Shown: positions 25,774 to 33,489 of the stretch, in pieces
Layout: each line of letters starts with the position of its first letter
How positions within the stretch are numbered: position 1 is the first letter of the stretch
From: Desulfovibrio sp.
GTDB taxonomy: Bacteria > Desulfobacterota > Desulfovibrionia > Desulfovibrionales > Desulfovibrionaceae
DNA: 33,489 nt
Assembly: GCA_017528345.1 (NCBI GenBank)
Contig: JAFXOX010000031.1
Span: 1-33,489, forward strand
Direction of reading: 5' to 3'
The notes under the pieces: generated by a model
What the model was told of the DNA's origin: nothing
What the model saw: only the letters and a program-made list of their open reading frames with translations
Database searches by the model: none
Position numbers and translations under genes: made by a program

Positions 25774-28700
25774 CTAGATTTCTCCAAAAACCTTGAGTTT
25801 GGCCCTAACAAGAGCATTGGACGCTTTCTGCTTCAGCGCGACGGCTTTGCTTTTGCTGTCATCGGCCTTGATATCGGCATCAGACAGTTTTTCAAGCTTC
25901 TTTTCGAGCTGATCAATTTGCTGCGACTGCTGCTGCATGGCTTGGGCAACCTGCCTTGCAGCTTGCGCTATGGTGCTCTGCAGGGCAGCCACCGCTCCTC
26001 CTGTAATTTTGATGGCGCCTCCGTTGAGATTGAGGACTGATGCCGAGATCTCTGAGTCCTCAATTGTGACCTTACCGATTTGGGTTTTACTTTTGGGGGT
26101 GAGGATAATATCGTCCGTAAGATCGAGCTTTGCGCCCTTGCTGCTTTTGACACCTATGGTTCCGTCCTTGGCTATCGTGAAGAGATTGTCCTTGACCTTG
26201 AGGGCAAAGGTATCATCCTCAAGAGCCATGAGATGCACATCCCCTTTCTCAAGAGACACCTTGTCCTTGGACATACGCAAAAGGGCATTTTTTGCTGTGG
26301 GATTTCCCGCCCGCAGCTCAATGACGCCATCATCGCCTGTGCTGAGCACGCAGGCATCCTTGTAAAGCGTAAATTTTCCCGTGCCGTCCAGAGTCTCAAG
26401 GTAATGGAGATTGGCGCGTTTATGCGAGATGGACGCTTTTTCGAGAATGTGGCTAGCTTCATGGTGCAAGACATGCGTGTGCACGGAGACGAATTTCGAA
26501 TCACGGGGAACGCTCCCTCCCCTCGGCAATGACCAGGAGGCAATACCAGCCTCATTGAGATAGTTCTTCTTCTGGGAAATGCCCCAGGTGCCGGCAGCTT
26601 CAAGTTCTGTCTTGGTATCCAGGTAGATGCCCGTCTGTGAATGCAGTGACGTTGTCCCCATGGCGTTGAGATTGATATTCTTGTCCGGCGAGGCAAGACC
26701 AACGCCGCCATGCTCCTTCTCCTGGCCGCCAAGAAAACAGAGTTGAGTCACAATGGCCGTGACCTCAGGCAGAATATCCTTGGCAGCTGAAACCATGGCC
26801 TTGCGCTGCGTTTCGGCTTTGGCATACTTATAGTACGAAGCGCTGTCCTCATTGTAGAGGACATCGTAGTCTTTCTGAAGGTTTGTCAGTTGGGCCTGTT
26901 TTTGGGCAGCTTTCGCGGCATCGCCAGTCTCCAAGGCATCGGCAATGTCCTTGGCCAGCTGTTTGGTTGTCTTTGTGTAGGCTGCTTTGCGCGAATCATC
27001 ATCTGTTGGCTTCGTAGCTCCTGCCTTCTCAAGATCATCATTCATCTTGGTCTCGGCCTCAGACTTGGCATCCACAGATTCCTTCACAGAATCAACCGTT
27101 TCTGCGGTAAACTGGGCAGCACGACCCACAAGCCAGGTGAGAATCAACGCAATCATCTTGCCTGTACCAGGCCAGATCTGCAGCATTGATGCGGACTTAT
27201 TCTCACCGCCTGACAGAGCCGCACCGTAATGGTTGGTCGGAGCCATCCAGGTACGTACCGTGGCAAGGAGATTGGTCAGCGTCAGACCGGCCGTTTTGGT
27301 GACATCGCTTGCCCATTTATAGGCTTCGGACTTTGACTGCTTATTGTCCTTGGCGGCTTTGGTCGCAAGCGAATCAAAGACACCTGCAATGCCGTTTTGC
27401 AAAGCCGATGTCAGGGCAGAAAGCACAATGGTCATTTGCATGGAAGCTGCCGACTGCACCTTGCAGCCTGTGACAAGCGTTTTGGCCATATTGGCAACTT
27501 CGGTGCCGGCAATGGAGGTGATGCCAACGCCTAAATCCTTATGCTCAGTGGTGGAGCCCAGGGAGCCCGCGGTCATGGTCAGCCCCAGACCTGAGGGCGT
27601 CTGCAGGGAGATACCCTGATGGGTATCGGTATCATTGATGGTGATCTGATTACCGCCCGGACTGCGTATACCACTGATATTGGCGTTACCAGAGCCTGTG
27701 ATCGCCCCTGTTTCACCATTGGGGAGCGCTCCGGTAATCACAGGTCTGTCCGGATTGCCATCCACAAAGGCCACCGTCACTTCCGCGCCCGGCAGAAGCG
27801 GAAAGCTTATACCGTTATCTTTGCCCACCTGCTGGCCTGCCATACGCACCCAGCAGGAGGCATTGCCACGACTGCGCCCGGAAATGTCAAAGGGAAAAAG
27901 CAGTTTATAGCGTCCATATTCATCAAGTTCTGCGCGCGCACCGCTCCCGGCCCCGTCCACAAAGGCCCTGATCACGCCGGAAATACGGGCGCGCGGAGCC
28001 TTACGGGCTGGTCTGTAGGGAATATCTGAGGGAATACAGGTGAAACTGTTCCGGTAGAAGAGATGGTCCTTGACATCGTGCAGGGAAATGCCAAGCCCCA
28101 GATTGATAAAGGCCTCCTGACTGCCCTCGTGGGTGATCTCGGTGACCATATACTCACGATTGAAGGCGTCACTGTAGTGTTGCTCAAGACGAAAGACGAC
28201 ACCTGGCCGCAGCACAGGCACAGCCCCTGCCCCTGTATAGATACGGCTGCGACAAATGAGCTCTTCGGCGCGGATTTTGGCAATGCGTGTGGCTTCAGCG
28301 TCACTTGCCACATGTTCATCGGCCAGATAGACATCGCCAAGACCCTGTTTCGAGACATTGGCCATACCAACCACAGGCCTGGTCGGTTTTTTCCAGTCAT
28401 AGCTGCGCACAATGACACGCCTAGGAAGTGGTGTCTGAGAAAGCGTAAAGGAAGTGATCACCTCATCACGCTTTTCGCCTTCGAGACCTGTTGCCGGCGA
28501 ATAGACGACACGAGCTTTGGCCGTTTCGTGCGACTGCGGCGCATCGGCAAAAATGATTTTGTCCCCGTCGGGGGCAAAATAAAAATAGGCCCCCTGCTCC
28601 TCCAGGCGCCAGAGAATATAGTCGTAGACGCTTTCTCCGTACTGCATGGCAAATTCCGGCTTGGGATAATCCCTGCGCATCAGCCGAAACTCATGGGCAA

Positions 28701-29097
28701 AGGTGAAGAATTTCTGACTTTGCAGCAGCTCGGCTGTCACTTCCTGGAGGGACTTGCCAAGGAAAATAGCGCTTTGACAAAGCTGTGTCAGCTTCCAGAA
28801 GGCCGGACGCAGTTCTACCGTATAATACGTATAGCCATTATAATGGCCGCCCTGCTCTATACGCGTGGGAAAGCCCCTGAAGACAGCATCCGGCGCATCT
28901 TTGCGATGAATACTGAAGGCTGCTGAGGCCCCAAGCACCTTGCTAAAGTCTATGCTGCTTGTACTCACAAGCTCAAGGGTAAAACTGAAAAGGCAGTTCA
29001 AGCCCTCAGTACCGTGAAAGCGCAGCACATGAAATGTGTCCTCAGGCAAGCCATTGGAGATAAAGCGGAATAATTCCGTATAACGGCTGTCAGCCAT
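25774..29097 (-). CDS. vgrG: VgrG spike protein with a large helical insertion
   Basis: This 1107-residue protein is VgrG (TssI), the trimeric spike that tops the Hcp tube. The gp27-like part is residues 1 to about 350 (FHVLRFHGTEGLN, then TPLPRRVIVRSYDWKKP). The gp5-like OB-fold spans about 371-460 (DEYGRYKLLFPFD, WVRMAGQQ, LPGAEVTVAFVDGNPDRPVI). Beta-needle strands follow. At about 530-785 the needle is interrupted by some 255 residues of Ala-rich helix with coiled-coil character and a hydrophobic stretch (IALILTWLVG, about 646-660). Needle repeats resume (NINLNAMGTTSLHSQTGIYL), and the last 75 residues are coiled coil. Usual VgrGs are about 600-700 residues, so this is an extended form. 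The insertion may be cargo, a trimer organiser or a docking surface; no toxin motif is recognised. Confidence 0.95.
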   Translation of the reverse strand: MADSRYTELFRFISNGLPEDTFHVLRFHGTEGLNCLFSFTLELVSTSSIDFSKVLGASAAFSIHRKDAPDAVFRGFPTRIEQGGHYNGYTYYTVELRPAFWKLTQLCQSAIFLGKSLQEVTAELLQSQKFFTFAHEFRLMRRDYPKPEFAMQYGESVYDYILWRLEEQGAYFYFAPDGDKIIFADAPQSHETAKARVVYSPATGLEGEKRDEVITSFTLSQTPLPRRVIVRSYDWKKPTRPVVGMANVSKQGLGDVYLADEHVASDAEATRIAKIRAEELICRSRIYTGAGAVPVLRPGVVFRLEQHYSDAFNREYMVTEITHEGSQEAFINLGLGISLHDVKDHLFYRNSFTCIPSDIPYRPARKAPRARISGVIRAFVDGAGSGARAELDEYGRYKLLFPFDISGRSRGNASCWVRMAGQQVGKDNGISFPLLPGAEVTVAFVDGNPDRPVITGALPNGETGAITGSGNANISGIRSPGGNQITINDTDTHQGISLQTPSGLGLTMTAGSLGSTTEHKDLGVGITSIAGTEVANMAKTLVTGCKVQSAASMQMTIVLSALTSALQNGIAGVFDSLATKAAKDNKQSKSEAYKWASDVTKTAGLTLTNLLATVRTWMAPTNHYGAALSGGENKSASMLQIWPGTGKMIALILTWLVGRAAQFTAETVDSVKESVDAKSEAETKMNDDLEKAGATKPTDDDSRKAAYTKTTKQLAKDIADALETGDAAKAAQKQAQLTNLQKDYDVLYNEDSASYYKYAKAETQRKAMVSAAKDILPEVTAIVTQLCFLGGQEKEHGGVGLASPDKNINLNAMGTTSLHSQTGIYLDTKTELEAAGTWGISQKKNYLNEAGIASWSLPRGGSVPRDSKFVSVHTHVLHHEASHILEKASISHKRANLHYLETLDGTGKFTLYKDACVLSTGDDGVIELRAGNPTAKNALLRMSKDKVSLEKGDVHLMALEDDTFALKVKDNLFTIAKDGTIGVKSSKGAKLDLTDDIILTPKSKTQIGKVTIEDSEISASVLNLNGGAIKITGGAVAALQSTIAQAARQVAQAMQQQSQQIDQLEKKLEKLSDADIKADDSKSKAVALKQKASNALVRAKLKVFGEI

Positions 29098-29195
29098 GGC
29101 AGGGTCTCCAAAATCGGGAAAGCTTGCAGGCAGTGTCTCGCAAGCTCTTGTGGGGGAGAAATCGTGTGGGGGAAAAAACAGGCAAAAAACGCGGT

Positions 29196-29969
29196 CTAGT
29201 TCAGACTCAGAGTATAGAGCTCGGCCTCATCTGTGTCGGGAAAGGGGCCAAAGGAAAGACAATCCGGAAGACCACTCACACGCACATAGTAGGAAACGCA
29301 CGCTTTCAGCTCATTTTTCACGCCCCAGCCCTCCAAGGCAATACCGCGCGCCTCACACTTCACACCCTGAATCGGATAATGCAATGTACATTTTTCCGGA
29401 ATGGTGCCGGCCATGCCCACCCCGTGGGCTGTGGGCACGCCCTGATCACTGCCGAGAGCTCCCGAAGCGAAAAAGGCGCCCTGCCAGACATCATCCACGG
29501 GCCCAAGCTCAAACCAAAGACCGAGTTTACCCAAAGCATGCGGCTTCAGCCGATAGTTCAGCTTGTGCGGGAGAACCGTATTGGCCCGCACAGCTGCCTT
29601 GGCACCAAGGCCGTTTTTGACCATTTCCGCATCCTGCAGGGGTGTGGGAAGCTCTGAAGGATTGGGGGCAGATCCTGCCGGTGAAATGAGTATAGGAAAG
29701 CCCGCTCCACACTCCGCCTGAACGGCAAGAGCTGTCAGTGCAAGACTGATGCGCAGCTCACGTTGTGTGAAGTCGCTGCCGGCAATCACCCAGGCCTGAC
29801 AGTTGACAAGTTCCCTGGCAACACTCCCAAAGGTCATGGCCTCAGGCGTAGCGTCCCAGAAATGAGCCTGAACATCGAGGCCTGAGCGGCTAAGCTCCTG
29901 ACCCAGGACCTGTGCTAAACCCTGATTTTCCTCAAGCAGGCTCAGCAAAACACGTTTTTTTCCGGCCAT
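29196..29969 (-). CDS. T6SS-associated protein of unknown function, possible alpha/beta N-terminal domain
   Basis: I do not recognise this 257-residue protein. The first 95 residues (KKRVLLSLLEENQGLAQVL, GLDVQAHFWD, CQAWVIAGSDF, FPILISPAGS) alternate strands and helices like a Rossmann or TIR-like fold; that is inference from pattern only. The rest is beta-rich, with WFELGPVDDVWQGAFFASG and a C-terminal half that looks like a separate small domain (residues 185-257, four Cys in all). There is no signal peptide. AGGAG precedes the ATG, and the gene begins nine bases after clpV. Its fixed place between clpV and vgrG suggests a cytoplasmic role in spike assembly, possibly a chaperone. Confidence 0.8.
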   Translation of the reverse strand: MAGKKRVLLSLLEENQGLAQVLGQELSRSGLDVQAHFWDATPEAMTFGSVARELVNCQAWVIAGSDFTQRELRISLALTALAVQAECGAGFPILISPAGSAPNPSELPTPLQDAEMVKNGLGAKAAVRANTVLPHKLNYRLKPHALGKLGLWFELGPVDDVWQGAFFASGALGSDQGVPTAHGVGMAGTIPEKCTLHYPIQGVKCEARGIALEGWGVKNELKACVSYYVRVSGLPDCLSFGPFPDTDEAELYTLSLN

Positions 29970-29978
29970 GACGAACTC

Positions 29979-32648
29979 CTAGGCAACATGCGTGGTAAAC
30001 ATGCCGTCTTCACCAACAGCAAGTGTGACAGAAGAGGGCATGGCATTGTCTGACATATGCTCAAGGATACTGTGGGCAAGACTTGGCAGGACAGATCCTG
30101 AGAGGATGTACTGAATATTGCGGGCACCGGTTTCGGTTTCCGTGCAGCGGGCCACAATCTGATCAATGACGTCACGGCTCCAGGAGAGCTCCATCCCCTT
30201 GTTTTCCTTGAGTCTGCGGGCAAGCCCCTGCAGCTTGAGCTCGGTAATCTGCCCCATGGCCGACGCTTCAAGACTTCTGTAGGGCACAATGGTCATGCGC
30301 GCGAGAAGAGCCGGCCGAAAATGCTCGGAAAGTACCGGGCGGATGACATTGAGGACAGTACCCATGTCGACCTCTGCCTCGCCCGCTGTCATTTCCTGAA
30401 TAATGTCGGAAGCAAGATTGGAGGTGAGCATGATAATGGTGTTTTTAAAACTCACTTCCTTGCCCTCACCATCGGTCAAAATGCCCTTGTCAAAGACCTG
30501 ATAGAAGAGATTGAGCACGTCAATGTGGGCTTTTTCCGCCTCATCGAGCAGGACTACCGTATAGGGCCTTCTGCGCACAGCCTCCGTGAGCATACCGCCT
30601 TCCCCATAGCCAACATAGCCCGGAGGCGAACCAATAAGACGCGAAACCGTGTGTTTTTCCTGAAATTCGCTCATATTGATAGTCACAACAGAGCTTTCAT
30701 CACCAAAGAGCAGATCAGCCAGTGCCAGGCCGGTCTCCGTCTTGCCAACTCCCGATGGACCCACAAGCAAAAAGACCCCAAGAGGTTGATCCGGTGCCCG
30801 CAAACCGGCACTGGCCTCCTGAATGCCCCGGCTAATGGCCGCAAGCGCCATGGATTGGCCCTGCACACGCCGTGCAAGCAGACGATCCAGGTCCTTGACA
30901 ACCGCCGCCTGCTCCTGCGCCATGCGGCCAACCGGAATCCCTGTCCAGTCAGCCACAACCTGGGCCACGACATCGGCCGTCACCTCGATATGGACAAGGC
31001 TGCCGTTTTCCCGCACACGCTCAAGATGGGCCCGAGCCTCGGTAAAGGCGGCTTCACAGGCGGCAGGATCAGCAGAGGCCATCGCATCGGCTTCCTCAGA
31101 AAGGGTAGCATCAGAAAGATTGTGACACGCAAACATCTGCTCGCGCTTGGCTATGAGATCAAGAGCTGCCTCTCGCTCGGTCTGCCAGGCCGCATGCAGG
31201 CTTTGCGCCTCTTCCTTCAGGCTTGCAATGGTTTCGGTGAGTTGGGCCATACGTTCACTGTCAACAGGAAGAGCATTGGCCTGATCGCGCTCAAGCCCAC
31301 GCAGTTCACGCTCCAAGGCCTGCATGGCACGCTCTTTGTCTTCAAGACTGGCCGGTTTTGCCGAAAGGCTGACCTTGACACGGGCGCAGGCCGTATCCAG
31401 AAGGTCAATGGCCTTATCCGGCAAAAAACGCCCCGTAATATAACGGTGAGCGAGATTTGCGCAGGCGTCAATGGCGTCGTCGCGAATGAGGACCTTATGG
31501 GCTTTTTCGTAGCTAGCACGAATGCCCCGCAAAATGAGCGCTGCTGTTTCCACGGAAGGCTCGTCAAGGGCAACGAGCTGAAAACGGCGGGCCAGGGCCG
31601 GATCCTTTTCAAAATACTTCTTATACTCTTTCCAGGTGGTGGCAGCGCAGGTGCGGATCTCGCCTCTGGCAAGGGCTGGCTTCATAAGATTGGCCGCATC
31701 AGAGCCCCCGGCAGCCCCCCCGGCTCCGACCAGCATATGTGCTTCGTCGATGAAAAGGATAATGGGGGCAGGGCTCGCCTTGATTTCGTCAAGCACCCCT
31801 TTCAAACGGCGCTCAAATTCCCCCTTCATGCCGGCACCGGCCTCCAAAAGGCCCATATCTAGGGAAAGCAATGTGACACCGGATAAGACATCAGGCACAT
31901 CCCCTTCCACAATACGCAGCGCAAGCCCTTCAAGCACGGCTGTTTTGCCAACACCCGGCTCACCGACAAGGATGGGATTATTCTTGCGGCGGCGCGCCAA
32001 AATATCCACCATCTGTCGGATTTCCTCATCACGTCCAAAGACCGGGTCGATCTTGCCATCCCTGGCCTTGGCCGTGAAATCTTCACAGAATTTGGCAATG
32101 AAGCTCTCGCCTCCCCCCCCTACGGAAGCGAGCGAACTCTCTGTGGCAGATGTCGCCTGGGCAACGGCACATTTTTCCTCAGAAGCCTGCACAAGGCTTG
32201 CAAAGTCGCGCAAAAGATCATCACGACTGACACTGGCAAAGACATCCGCATAGCTTCCCTGGGCATAGATGGCCGGTTTACGCAAGAAGGCTAACAGAAC
32301 AGCACCTGAACGAATCTGGGAAAGGCCAAGATCCACAGAGGCGATCAACCAGGCATTCTCCAAAAGCTCAATGAGCAGCGGCGAAAAGACCGGACGACCG
32401 GAATTCCCCGAGCGAAAATCATCCAGTGTGGCATCCAGAAGACGCGTCACTTTGGAAAGATCAATGCCAAAACGTTCCAGCGCAAGTGGGATATCGCTTC
32501 TCGCATCGCCAAGGCAGGCCAGGAGAAAATGCTCTATGGTCACCTCGTAATGCGTGCGCGTCACAGCCTGTCCGGCAGCTGTGGTCAGAGCCTGCGTCGC
32601 AAAGCCATTGCATTTGTCCAGCAGCGCTTTCAAATCGACTCCGGTCAT
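29979..32648 (-). CDS. clpV: ClpV (TssH) AAA+ sheath-recycling ATPase
   Basis: This 889-residue ATPase disassembles contracted TssBC sheath so that it can be reused. It has an N-terminal Clp_N-type domain (about residues 1-150), a first AAA+ module with Walker A GEPGVGKT (about 229-236) and Walker B FIDEAHML, a coiled-coil middle domain, and a second AAA+ module with Walker A GPSGVGKT (about 630-637) and Walker B VVLLDEAEKAH. Both sites look intact. ATG 32648 is preferred to the upstream frame start because GGAGG sits just in front and it gives the family N-terminus. It follows hcp, with a hairpin in the spacer. Confidence 0.96.
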   Translation of the reverse strand: MTGVDLKALLDKCNGFATQALTTAAGQAVTRTHYEVTIEHFLLACLGDARSDIPLALERFGIDLSKVTRLLDATLDDFRSGNSGRPVFSPLLIELLENAWLIASVDLGLSQIRSGAVLLAFLRKPAIYAQGSYADVFASVSRDDLLRDFASLVQASEEKCAVAQATSATESSLASVGGGGESFIAKFCEDFTAKARDGKIDPVFGRDEEIRQMVDILARRRKNNPILVGEPGVGKTAVLEGLALRIVEGDVPDVLSGVTLLSLDMGLLEAGAGMKGEFERRLKGVLDEIKASPAPIILFIDEAHMLVGAGGAAGGSDAANLMKPALARGEIRTCAATTWKEYKKYFEKDPALARRFQLVALDEPSVETAALILRGIRASYEKAHKVLIRDDAIDACANLAHRYITGRFLPDKAIDLLDTACARVKVSLSAKPASLEDKERAMQALERELRGLERDQANALPVDSERMAQLTETIASLKEEAQSLHAAWQTEREAALDLIAKREQMFACHNLSDATLSEEADAMASADPAACEAAFTEARAHLERVRENGSLVHIEVTADVVAQVVADWTGIPVGRMAQEQAAVVKDLDRLLARRVQGQSMALAAISRGIQEASAGLRAPDQPLGVFLLVGPSGVGKTETGLALADLLFGDESSVVTINMSEFQEKHTVSRLIGSPPGYVGYGEGGMLTEAVRRRPYTVVLLDEAEKAHIDVLNLFYQVFDKGILTDGEGKEVSFKNTIIMLTSNLASDIIQEMTAGEAEVDMGTVLNVIRPVLSEHFRPALLARMTIVPYRSLEASAMGQITELKLQGLARRLKENKGMELSWSRDVIDQIVARCTETETGARNIQYILSGSVLPSLAHSILEHMSDNAMPSSVTLAVGEDGMFTTHVA

Positions 32649-32671
32649 CTCAAGCCTCCATGGGCAAACAA

Positions 32672-32699
32672 TGGCGTCCCGGCCTGAGCCAGGACGCCA
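32672..32699 (-). promoter_or_regulatory. Hairpin between hcp and clpV (possible attenuator or 3'-stabilising stem)
   Basis: A 12-bp stem with one wobble pair (32672-32683 with 32688-32699) and a four-base loop sits 15 bases after the hcp stop. On the minus strand it is followed only by a weak TTGTTTG, so it is not a full terminator. Hcp is needed in far larger amounts than ClpV, so partial termination or protection of the hcp message is a sensible inference. It mirrors the hairpin after tssC in the left operon. Confidence 0.6.
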
Positions 32700-32714
32700 C
32701 ATCTCTTCGTAAGT

Positions 32715-33194
32715 CTAGGCTTTCCAGTTATCTACGTATTCGATATTGCCGTCATTATAGGTCCAGGTGATTTTGGAATAGGTGAAGGAGACCTCTTCCA
32801 TATCCTGGTAGGGTTTATTGTCAGGTAAAAAGGTCAGTGGCGTTTTGTGTTTCATCTGCACCACAATGGCCTGCTCCATCTTCACGGTATAGTATTTCTC
32901 CTCAGTGCCGTCTTCCTTGATGCGGTAGAAATCCAGCGTCACATCGCACTGCTCACCGGTGCAGCAGGCTTTATAGAGTTTAGGAGAAGCCACATCCACG
33001 GCTTTCGTGATGGTGTAGGGATGATGAATGCGCTGACCTGTGGGCAGGCCGGTATGCGTGTCCTTGGGGATCTCCACAAAATGCTCGGAGCCGTAGACAA
33101 GAATCTTGTCTTTCTTATCACCACCCTGAGGGCAGCTGCCCTTGATATCACCCTGATTCTTCCCTTTCACAGCCATGTACGCAGTTAATGCCAT
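32715..33194 (-). CDS. hcp: Hcp (TssD) inner-tube protein
   Basis: This 159-residue protein is Hcp, which forms hexameric rings that stack into the secreted tube. Family marks are AYMAVKGKNQGDIKGSC at the start, then IHHPYTITKAVDVASPKLYKA in the middle, and EEVSFTYSKITWTY near the end. ATG 33194 is chosen because GGAGG stands six bases upstream; the frame is open to 33260. It is the first gene after tssC in the right operon, with a 69-base gap. No extra C-terminal domain is present. Confidence 0.95.
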   Translation of the reverse strand: MALTAYMAVKGKNQGDIKGSCPQGGDKKDKILVYGSEHFVEIPKDTHTGLPTGQRIHHPYTITKAVDVASPKLYKACCTGEQCDVTLDFYRIKEDGTEEKYYTVKMEQAIVVQMKHKTPLTFLPDNKPYQDMEEVSFTYSKITWTYNDGNIEYVDNWKA

Positions 33195-33263
33195 GATATC
33201 CTCCAGATAGTTAATATGGTCTTCTGCCGTACAGATCCCTGCACGACCATGCTCCAACAAAGC

Positions 33264-33489
33264 TTATTGTTTATCGAGTTTGCCCACAAGGGAGAGGGTA
33301 AAGCTTGCCCCCATGTACTTGAAGTGGGGCCGAGCCAGAAGCGACACAGAATACCAGCCGGGATCGCCCTCAACGTCGTTCACCGTGATCTGCGCCATGC
33401 GCAAAGGACGCTTGCTGCGCGTTGTGGGATCGGGATTGTCCATCTCCGTCACATACTGGCTGATCCATTTGTTCAGCTCACGCTCAAGA
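33264..33489 (-). CDS. tssC: TssC (VipB-type) contractile sheath protein, C-terminal end only (right copy)
   Basis: This is a second copy of the last 74 codons of TssC, on the minus strand, with its stop at 33264-33266. It encodes the same protein sequence as the left copy. The DNA differs at one base (33348, matching position 142), a silent change from TCA to TCT. Identity ends exactly at the stop codon; the downstream sequences are unrelated, so these are two real loci and not one read twice. Here tssC leads into hcp and clpV instead of the baseplate genes. Confidence 0.95.
   Translation of the reverse strand, partial: LERELNKWISQYVTEMDNPDPTTRSKRPLRMAQITVNDVEGDPGWYSVSLLARPHFKYMGASFTLSLVGKLDKQ
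33264..33489. repeat. Terminal inverted repeat, right arm (partner 1-226)
   Basis: Reverse complement of the left arm, 225 of 226 bases matching. The two arms flank about 33 kb of DNA and could allow inversion of the whole segment by homologous recombination, if the arrangement is real in the genome. Confidence 0.95.

Noticed and set aside
30321..31862. Long plus-strand open frame (513 codons) opposite clpV
   Set aside because: It is antisense to the conserved ClpV AAA+ modules; composition explains it as a shadow frame.
1..33489. Circular element or phage with terminal repeats
   Set aside because: The end repeats are inverted and lie in tssC; no phage, plasmid replication or integrase gene is present.
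1..33489. Site-specific invertible element
   Set aside because: No invertase or recombinase gene is found; only homologous recombination between tssC copies could invert it.
1..33489. CRISPR array, tRNA or rRNA genes
   Set aside because: No regularly spaced direct repeats and no recognisable tRNA or rRNA sequence were seen on either strand.

Overview
The window holds most of a type VI secretion system (T6SS) laid out as two convergent operons. The organism is Gram-negative: there are outer-membrane lipoproteins, a membrane complex and an autotransporter. The T6SS backbone is moderately GC-rich, with clearly AT-rich patches at about 3.78-4.23 kb and 14.33-15.96 kb. A gut Desulfovibrionaceae-like bacterium would fit the style of the genes, but this is a weak inference and no marker gene settles it.

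Left operon (+ strand, 1-14.3 kb): 3' end of tssC, an unrecognised lipoprotein, tssF, tssG, an AT-rich fragment resembling a DUF4143 domain, tssK, tssL, tssM, a membrane-anchored periplasmic protein, tssE, and a large autotransporter with a zinc-protease motif. It closes with a 15-bp hairpin. Right operon (- strand, read from 33.5 kb down to 18.25 kb): 3' end of a second tssC, hcp (tssD), clpV (tssH), an unrecognised T6SS-associated protein, vgrG (tssI), a DUF2169 plus pentapeptide-repeat protein, a second pentapeptide-repeat protein, a DUF3540 protein, a DUF4150 PAAR-like tip, tssJ, a secreted protein with three internal repeats, and a small secreted protein. It closes with a U-tract terminator.

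Together the arms encode the baseplate (TssE, F, G, K), membrane complex (TssJ, L, M), tube (Hcp), spike (VgrG and PAAR-like), sheath (TssC) and recycling ATPase (ClpV). TssB presumably lies just outside each end. TssA is not seen. No protein carries a recognised classical toxin domain. The candidate cargo or loading parts are the VgrG insertion, the DUF2169/pentapeptide/DUF3540/DUF4150 cassette, the three-repeat protein and the AT-rich transglutaminase-like protein.

Between the operons (14.3-18.25 kb) is an accessory zone: an AT-rich secreted transglutaminase-like gene, a decayed transposase zinc ribbon, a universal stress protein gene, and about 1.5 kb with no intact gene.

The most striking feature is that the two ends are inverted copies of the last 226 bp of tssC with one synonymous difference. 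The first 141 bp are identical, a length typical of a de Bruijn k-mer overlap, so the contig probably stops because the genome has two near-identical tssC (probably tssBC) copies, one heading each operon.
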